Assembly: GCA_029961685.1 (NCBI GenBank)
Contig: JARWKL010000008.1
Location: 18,819,981 to 18,883,980 of the forward strand
Reading direction: 5' to 3'
Source: Aristolochia californica
Lineage: Eukaryota > Streptophyta > Magnoliopsida > Piperales > Aristolochiaceae
DNA: 64,000 nt
Shown here: positions 57,436 to 64,000 of the stretch, piece after piece
How positions within the stretch are numbered: the stretch's first letter is position 1
Layout: the number at the start of each line of letters is the position of its first letter
The notes under the pieces: generated by a model
The model's database searches: none
Seen by the model: only the letters and a program-made list of their open reading frames with translations
What the model was told of the DNA's origin: nothing
Position numbers and translations under genes: made by a program

Positions 57436-57717
57436 TGTTCATTTTCAAGATTCCATAGATGGTAATCTAGGGAAAAGAGATAAGGAAGAAGGAAGAAGAG
57501 AGAAGAGAAAGAGAGGATAGAAATATGGTACACGTCCAAAGTGAGGAGGAAATTAGGGTCTTGGACTTCATCCAAACCCTTCCCATACGGTATATTTATA
57601 GGTATCAAAACTACCAATATTATAAGTATACCCTTCACCCAAACAAGAGTGAAGAAGAGACAAGAAATTTAAACTAATTACATTAGTGCCACCCTAATTA
57701 AATCATATCTTCGAACT
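57436..57717 (-). repeat. Element H 3' LTR
   Basis: 282 bp, TGTTCATTTTCAAG to ATCTTCGAACT on plus; includes a GA-rich stretch (57477-57520). Open frames on the minus strand across it are chance frames, since they recur shifted in the partner LTR. Confidence 0.85.
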
Positions 57718-59122
57718 CTCCCCCTCAAGCTGGGAGGTAATGGCAATGATCTCAAATTGAACCAAATAACATATATGTAGTAATAAGCTTCTCCATCACG
57801 ATGTCCCAAGGATAAGTATGACCCCAAGCACAAACTCTCAAAGGGTAGAAATGGGTGATAAAACATAAGTCAAAACCAAACTCAAAGGATTTCGAACAAA
57901 TATAGTGAAAATAATCACTAAAGTGGATAATGCCTGTCATTCACAAGACGACGATAAAGACCCACGGGTACCAATAAAATGTTTCAATGGACTAAAAATA
58001 CCCATATGAATAAAAGGGACCAGTCAAAGAAATGCTTCAAAAGGGTTGACCAATAAGGGTAAGTGAGAGTCAAATAAAGGATGGTAGGAGAAAGACTGGC
58101 AAAGGTTAATGGGTAAAGAGGAAAATAAGATGTTGAGGCCACCATATGCTTTATTTTTTTAAGAAATTCAAATTCCACATTAGACAAAACAATGCCGACA
58201 AAAGTCAGCAAATAATGAACCCAAGGCAATCAACCGAGGAGTTCTTCTTCAGAAAAAAATGTCTCAATCAAAGAGACACAATAGCAGTAGCGAAAATGGG
58301 CCAATGCCCAAATAACATGCACCACATGTGCAGTTGTATAGTAGTGGATAACCGGTAAATAATAGAAGTCCTTAAGATTAATAATGACATATGAGATAAT
58401 TTGCAGCGAGTCCATCAGGAAGTGGTGCCCCAAGTAATAAGTTTGATCTGAGTAATAAGCTACCTATACTTCAAAATAATAATCTAGGCGGAGATAGAAA
58501 ACCGAGTTGAACCAAGTGCAATAGTAGACTAATATAACTGAGTCATAGAAGAAATATGTATAGAACTTGGGACTTGAACAAGTATAAACGAGGCAAAAAA
58601 TAAGTGGGCCGAGTCAGGTTGACCTGGACCCGAGTTGACCACTGAGTTGACTTGGTCCGAGTTGGCCCGAGTTAACTCGATAGACTAGTGCAGAAACAGT
58701 AAGCTTTCACTTGGTGAACTTTGGCAGGTCCGATTCGAGATTCAGATAGAACCAGTACTAGTTTAATTTTTCCTAACTTAGGAAAACTTAAATCAGCAGT
58801 CATCTTCTTCCTTGACATCGAACGGAGCAAGAGAGCAGCTTATAGAAATGGCAACCACAGTAGGAAACTTTCAAAGAGAACCTCGACAGAACGGAATGGT
58901 AGAGGATCAAGATCAAGATTCAAGAAAATCAGTAGTAAGATCAAGATCAAGTTTTCGGAACAAAGTTTCTTCCTCAATGGTGCTTCGAAATAGAGTGATG
59001 AATCTCTCTTCTCCATGGAAGAAATAATCCAGCAAGATACTCAGCAACTTCTGTCAATGATGAATAAGAAACTCCTAGAAATAGAATAGCGAAGCAGTAG
59101 TAAACAAACAGAGAAGAGGATC

Positions 59123-59555
59123 TGTTGGAAGATAAGCTCAAGCTCACACGACCAAGGAAGGCCCACATCTAAGATTATTATAAGATGGGCCACACGACCA
59201 AGGAAGGCCCACAAGATGGGTCCAAGCCCATAAGAACCCACAATGATTACCATGAGCTGGCATCCTTATCACATTAGTTAGAAGATCAAGAAGGACTCAC
59301 AAAAGTATCTTATCTTATGGTTATGTCAAAGAAGAGTTTTAGTTTGAGTTATGTTTGTCTTTTAACTATATTGAGTTATTTAATTATGTTAGGACTTATC
59401 TTTAAGTGTTAGAGTTTGGGTGTAATTGGGACAAGGGTAGTTTTATTGTAATTGGACTCTACTACCTTCCTCTATTATAAATAGAGGTTCATGTACTCTG
59501 ATTACAACAAGTTATTGAAGTCAATGAAGTATTTCTCTTTTCCATAAATTCATTA
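59123..59555 (+). mobile_element. Family A solo LTR (A-h) inside element H
   Basis: 433 bp, TGTTGGAAGATAAGC to ATAAATTCATTA, target duplication GGATC exact at 59118-59122 and 59556-59560. Final CAACA is eroded to CATTA. Its presence makes it younger than element H. Confidence 0.9.
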
Positions 59556-59643
59556 GGATCCTTCTAAGACTTCGTCAGATTTCATCAAAATAACAACGTC
59601 TTCAGGATAATTTGGATCCTGAAAATCACAGCTCTGATACCAT

Positions 59644-59925
59644 GTTGATTTTCAGTATTCCATAGATGATCATTTAGGGAAAACAAATAAAGAAGAAGGA
59701 AGAAGAGAGAAGAGAAAGAGAGGATAGAAATATGGTACATGTCCAAAGAGAGGAGGAAATTAGGGTCTTGGACTTCATCCAAACCCTTCCCCATATGGTT
59801 TATTTATCGGTATCAAAACTACCAAGATTACAAGTATACCCTTCACCCTAATAAGAGTGAAGAAGAGACAAGAAATTTAAACTAATTACATTAGTGCCAC
59901 CCTAATTACATCATATCTTTCAACA
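59644..59925 (-). repeat. Element H 5' LTR
   Basis: 282 bp, TGTTGATTTTCAG to ATCTTTCAACA. Contains the same GA-rich stretch and the words TTAGGGTCTTGGACTTC and GTGAAGAAGAGACAAG as the partner. Confidence 0.88.
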
Positions 59926-60663
59926 AAATGTAACTGACAAAAAGGGGTAAGTGAGATATTTTTCTGATATTGTTGATCAATAATAGCAACTCAAAAAGTG
60001 ATGCAAAAAATTCTGTTTAAATTCAGATTTTTGAATGCAACAAGATACCGGCATGACCTTTGATTCTTCCAACATATATACTTAAATATATATCAGATTG
60101 ACGAAAATTTTTTTTTATGAAACTAGGATTAAATACCTTTCATCCAAGTATTACTTCTCTTCATAAAATATACTTCTTGTGAGATAAATAATTTGATAGA
60201 TTTCGGTCTCTCTAATCTAGCCAAATTAAGTACTCTTTTTCCTTTTTCCAGCATGACCATTGACTCCTCCAAGATCAATATCTCCATATAAAGAACTCAG
60301 ATTGAGAATTGGTTGAATAGGTAAGCACTTTTGTTCCTTGAACCTCTCTGTTGTTGCTCGAACCTCTCTTGCAATCTGACACTTGTTGCTTCCAATATTT
60401 ATTTCTATTTTTAGAAAACTCAAATTGTAAAAAATCATTTTTTGTTGGAAAGTAGACTCAAATATCTTTTTTGTCAATATATAAAATGCAATATGAAAAG
60501 CTAAGTATAGAGGTGAGAACACAAAGCAAACAACAAGCATAGGGACAAAAAAAAAAAAAAAAGATAATTATGAACCTAAACTATTAGAGATAATAGATCA
60601 GAAAATGATCACATTATCTTTGTGGGTTGACCGAATCAACTCACAGAACCTGCTCTAATACCA
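59926..60663 (-). mobile_element. Family A leader fragment (A-i)
   Basis: Minus-strand leader of the family A type (TTTTTCTGATAT, ATGACCTTTGATTCTTCC, TCAACTCACAGAACCTGC) up to a primer-site remnant (GCTCTAATACCA, 60652-60663). Where the family A LTR should begin, a different LTR follows. Confidence 0.8.
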
Positions 60664-60781
60664 TTTGAAGTTGGGTCCAAGGCCCATCCCATATTGACTA
60701 GCCCATATAGAAAGCCTCTTTCCCAACTAATAAACTCATGATCTTTGTACTCAATAATCCATGTAGGACTATTCCTTAACA
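60664..60781 (-). repeat. TRIM-1-type LTR joined to a family A leader
   Basis: 118 bp, TTTGAAGTTGGGTCCAAGG to ACTATTCCTTAACA, clearly related to the TRIM 1 LTRs (AAATTGGGTCCAAGGC, GGACTATCCTTTTAACA). It sits exactly at the primer-site boundary of a family A leader, i.e. in the place of the 5' LTR. No matching second LTR or duplication is visible. Confidence 0.78.
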
Positions 60782-61200
60782 TATTTGAAGAGACTTTTGT
60801 TTATGATTTTGTAGGTACTTTGGGGAACTTCCGAGGTTTCATGTTGCAAACGGTTGGGAATTGGAATCTAGTGTTTTTTACATTCTATGGAAAAGGATAA
60901 CAAAGAGAATTTTCATTTATGGTTTCTGAATTATATTTGGGCTAAGGCGCTTTGCACTTTTGTATTACCAAAATTTGAAACAATCATTAAAGTATTTGTA
61001 ATCAAGTTGAAATTTAGAAAATGTTGCACAAAAGATTATTTATTTTTTCAATGTTTTTTTATGTGATTCAATATGTTTCACATATGGTAATATACGCATA
61101 AAAAAATGTGGATGTAAGAAAATGGACAAAATGAACCTCAATGTTTATTACAATTTGTTATATAGTTTTAAGTTAAAGAAAATTTTTTTATGGTTGGTTG
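60782..61200. other. Low-copy AT-rich sequence, no gene recognised
   Basis: Not matched to any other part of the window. No frame, tandem structure or retroelement signal that I can support. Confidence 0.5.
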
Positions 61201-62341
61201 CCTGGAGTAATCAAATTAAAGGTAATTAAAATAAATTGAATTATTTTATTAATTAATATATAAAATTAAATTTTCTTACAATAATTTGAAGGAAAAGAAT
61301 GTGTATCAATAAATAATATTTTTAGAAATAAAATTGAGTTTTTTTAATATTTTTAAGGTTTGACAATATATTAAATTGATAATGAAAGGTTAGAAATTGA
61401 TTAGAATATAATTTTTAATGTTAATATATATTTTTAAATTTTAAAAAAATAGAAAGTAATAAAAAACATATTGACAAATAATATTTAAAAAAATTAACTT
61501 TTTTAAAATTTTAAAATATCTTTTTCAATATATAATGATGTGATTTTTATTAGTTAATATTTAAATTTAATATTTTATTAAAATAAATAGAAGATAACTG
61601 ACAAATCAGATTGTTAAAAACTAAAATAAATTTTAAAATACCTTAAATCGATAATCATAGTTGTCAATCATATTTGAATATTTTTAAAAACAATAAATAT
61701 TAAAATTTATATATTTTTTAAAAAAATAAATTTATTGAAATGTGTTCTGAAAAAAAATATTTATGAAAACCATTAAAAAATTACTAATTATTTTTAAAAT
61801 TATGAAATGTCTAAAATCAATAATAAAAGGTATTAAATAGGTCATATTTTTTAATTACTTAACTTATTTTTTTTAATCATTATAAATATAAGGTAATAAA
61901 TATTTTAGTAATAAATTTTATTTCTAAACTCGATAATAATTTTTCGTATATGTTTCAATTAAGAAATATTTTAAATCTATAATAAAAGTGTTAAATAGGT
62001 AAGAGTAAGATTTTTTAATTAATTAATATTAAAATTTTATATTTTATTATTATAAATATAAGGTAATAAAAATTTTACAAATAAATTATATTTTTAAACA
62101 CTAAAATAATTTTTTAATATTTTTTCATTTAATAAATATTTTAAATTGATAATAAAAGGTGTTAAATAGCGAGGATTAAGATTTCTTATTTAAAAATATA
62201 CCTTTTTAATAACTTATTATTATAAATATATTGTTACAAAAAGTGTACCAATAAATTTTATTTTAAACTCTAAAATTTTTGTTTCAAATACTTTTTCAAT
62301 TAATAGATATTTTAAATTGGTATAAAAGGTATTAAATAGGC
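61201..62341 (+). repeat. AT-rich tandem repeat, unit about 165 bp
   Basis: The block AATAAAAGGTRTTAAATAGG recurs near 61821, 61981, 62151 and 62321, giving units of about 160, 170 and 170 bp. Each unit also has ATTATAAATATAAGGTA-like, AATAAATTTTATTT-like and AATATTTTAAATYGATA-like words. 61201-61820 holds more degenerate relatives. The last copy ends exactly at the candidate ATG of the exon at 62342. Composition is extremely AT-rich and without coding potential. Confidence 0.82.
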
Positions 62342-62498
62342 ATGATGGCCCTTTTTGCTTCTTCTAGTTCGTCTTCTTCTCCTTCTCCTTTAAAGCCATC
62401 TCTTTCATCTCATTTGACCATAATGTCGCTCAAAGATAAGATCGTCAAGAAGATTTTAGAGAATCGTGTCACATTGATTGTTGGAGATTCGGGTTGTG
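62342..62498 (+). CDS. Candidate first exon of a DExH-box RNA helicase (P-loop)
   Basis: ATG ATG at 62342; the product opens MMALFASSSSSSSPSPLK, then a second Met region MSLKDKIVKKILENR and VTLIVGDSGCGK, a Walker A (GxxGxGK) start. A Ser-rich leader followed directly by this type of motif I is what I know from the plant CCCH-zinc-finger DExH helicase group (Arabidopsis At2g47680 type). The frame stops at 62510 if read through, but GTAAGT at 62499-62504 is an ideal splice donor after phase-1 position 157, inside the last Gly codon of the P-loop. The next exon would have to restore GK(S/T); I do not find it in the remaining 1.5 kb, so the intron is longer than the window or this is a captured, truncated exon. 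No TATA box can be told apart in the AT-rich repeat upstream. Confidence 0.55.
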
Positions 62499-64000
62499 GT
62501 AAGTTGGTTTGATATACCTAATCGATTTCTTAGCGTTCTTTACAGTTGAAGAAGTTTCAAGAAGACATTGTCTTCATCTTTCTTGGATAACGCAGTCACT
62601 GGTTATCATGCAAGTTGAACTACTCTAGTTCTGCCTTCTTTTATTTGCTTCTTTGTTTTGATTTTGGTGTTTCATGGTTTCTCCTTGTTGTCCTGGTGCA
62701 TCTGGTGTTATATTGGTCCTTTTGCAATTGCTCTATTGCTTCATTCGCAGAGCACCGTGACTTTGAAATAAGAATGGGGCTTCTTCTATTCGAGGGGAAT
62801 TTATTTGGTTAGCTATGTTAAATCGATGTTGCATGAAGCGAGGTTGTTTCGGGGGAAAGCACAAATAGTATAGGTTGCGAATCCGGTTCACAAGAGAACA
62901 TCACCTGAATTTTTTACGTGACTACCATGCAGTTTTCTTTTTAAATAAATTGATGGCACGATCGGGCTCAGTTTCTCAAGCAAATTTCGTCCATATTGGC
63001 TTTCCTAGTGTAATGGTGTTATACCTTGCTAGTAAAATGTGGACTCGTAATTAATTTTTTTTTGAAAGTCTAAAACAAGAAGCGGAAAAATGTCACACAT
63101 TTTGTTGTTAGTGACGTAGGCCTTGATCCTCTGTCAATTCCTCATCATTTTGTTCCTCTTGCTCTACTCTTCGAAGTTATATGATAATTGAGGAACCTTT
63201 TTAGTTACTCATATATTATCATCTTCCAAGTCACTTCACTTTTCCTTTTTTCACAATAAAAAACTTTGTTACTAAAGCATTGTTTGGATCATTTCTATCT
63301 TATTGGTTGTTATTCCTTGTTTCTATTTCAGTACATTCATTGATTTTTGCCTATTTTCCCTTATAGGATTTACATACACACGTATCACTTGATGGAAATA
63401 GAGATAAAGACAACTAGTGATTGAATTAGAGACATACTCAAATTGTAGACTTCTAATCATTTACTGTCTCTATTGTAACTCTATAAGTAGTGTACACTTA
63501 ATCAGTAATAATCACGGTAATATTATTCTTCATTCCTATACTCTACATAGTATCAGAGTTTGATCGATTAATCAGAACCAGTTTGTCGTCGCTGGAAATA
63601 CTTATAGAAAGCAGCATTCATTGCTGCAATTTGAGTCTGTCTCTAATTCAATCACCAGTTGTCTTTATCTCTATCTTTATCTCTATCTCTATCATCATTG
63701 TCTAGAGTTAATTCTTTATTTTTTTTTGGAGAAAAGTATTTGTAGAGATTTTGTATCACTTTATGTATGAAACTGATATTTTTCTGCTTTTCACTTATAT
63801 TTCTTTCTTTTTAAAAAAAATTCACCCTTCTTGTTACGAAAGTTAAGAATCAGTCATCAATCTGGTTGCAAGGCTATTGTAAATGTGATAAGAAACTATG
63901 TTGGAAATTTACATCCTAATTCTTTAATCGAGTTGAATTGTTTATCTATCTGATACTTTACTGGGCATTTTGATTGGGTTAAATAGATGAAATTGAGTTT
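62499..64000 (+). other. Probable intron or downstream sequence of the helicase exon
   Basis: Starts with the donor GTAAGT. T-rich and low-copy as expected of a plant intron. An in-frame check after each AG in 62530-62600 gave no continuation of motif I (the piece after TTTACAG at 62545 reads nothing helicase-like). The short frame at 62615-62812 is hydrophobic and T-rich, without a family likeness. A foldback lies at 63391-63697. Confidence 0.4.
63391..63697. repeat. Foldback with 55-bp arms and a primer-site-like word
   Basis: Left arm 63391-63446 (GATGGAAATAGAGATAAAGACAAC to CTCAAATTG), right arm 63627-about 63697, its reverse complement with few mismatches and extra TCTATCTT units. The spacer of about 180 bp contains CTCTACATAGTATCAGAG (63541 region), like an LTR end followed by a Met-tRNA primer site. 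It may be a rearranged LTR fragment or a foldback transposon. No clear target duplication seen. Confidence 0.7.

Larger units (their letters stand above)
57436..59925 (-). mobile_element. Element H, non-autonomous LTR retrotransposon
   Basis: Minus strand. LTRs 57436-57717 and 59644-59925, both 282 bp, ending CTTTCAACA (CTTCGAACT in the left copy). The primer site, reverse of TGGTATCAGAGC, abuts the right LTR (about 59632-59643) and the polypurine tract (CTCCCCCTCAAGC) abuts the left. Flanks AAAGG (57431-57435) and AAATG (59926-59930) are a possible duplication with one change. Internal 1.9 kb includes a solo family A LTR (59123-59555). No pol. Pieces near 58240-58340 and 57720-57760 resemble family A internal sequence, so H and A are relatives with different LTRs. 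Confidence 0.85.

Noticed and set aside
57252..58229. Hydrophobic minus-strand frames resembling membrane proteins
   Set aside because: They lie in the element H LTR, internal part and hairpin arm. Related copies of the same DNA give different, interrupted frames.
62545..62590. Possible second helicase exon after TTTACAG
   Set aside because: In the phase required by the donor the translation does not continue the P-loop (no GK(S/T) and no QVPQ-like segment) and it stops soon.

Overview
This window is nuclear DNA of a flowering plant, almost entirely repeat. The evidence is LTR retrotransposons of both plant superfamilies (Ty1/copia and Ty3/gypsy) with initiator-Met-tRNA primer sites (TGGTATCAGAGC), TRIM elements, long tandem satellite arrays and a single plant-type gene exon at the far right. 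I see no complete host gene, rRNA, tRNA, CRISPR array or bacterial-style operon. The species cannot be read from the sequence.

Layout. (1) 1-2061: three and a bit copies of a satellite with a unit of about 665 bp. (2) 2062-15779: a nest. A copia element (B1, 3430-15779) is broken by a complete gypsy element (4873-10207, duplication TCCTC), by a complete non-autonomous 'family A' element (10412-13232, duplication ATAAC) that itself holds a 350-bp TRIM (11239-11588, duplication GAAAC), and by a second TRIM inside its 3' LTR (14937-15263). (3) 15780-39987: one continuous array of a satellite of about 175-180 bp, all head to tail on the + strand, interrupted by a complete copia element E (16609-21963, duplication TTTTC), family A element A-c (26051-28768) and a rearranged copia B2 (31681-38553), which carries another complete family A element (34654-37299, duplication ATCTT). 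(4) 39988-56678: more of the same satellite, of different monomer composition, broken by family A pieces, a solo LTR, LTR fragments and nested copia remains (51381-55039). (5) 56679-60781: a 656-bp hairpin, a further non-autonomous LTR element H (57436-59925) with a solo family A LTR inside, and a chimeric family A/TRIM end. (6) 60782-62341: AT-rich DNA ending in tandem units of about 165 bp. (7) 62342-62498: a candidate first exon of a DExH-box RNA helicase with a P-loop, then intron-like sequence with a foldback.

The most interesting signal is that the satellite from 15.8 to 40 kb has a higher-order repeat. When the inserted elements and their target duplications are subtracted, diagnostic monomers recur every 1.52-1.57 kb (nine monomers), and the register continues across every insertion. 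That is centromere-like architecture invaded by retroelements. Second, three separate retroelement remains end in inverted duplications (31685-31894, 42949-44871, 56679-57334), which suggests snap-back copying or self-integration. Third, the AT-rich satellite runs right up to the helicase start codon.

All pol genes are damaged by stops or frameshifts, so nothing here looks autonomously mobile. TSDs, LTR ends, primer sites and polypurine tracts were read directly. Divergences are counts by eye.
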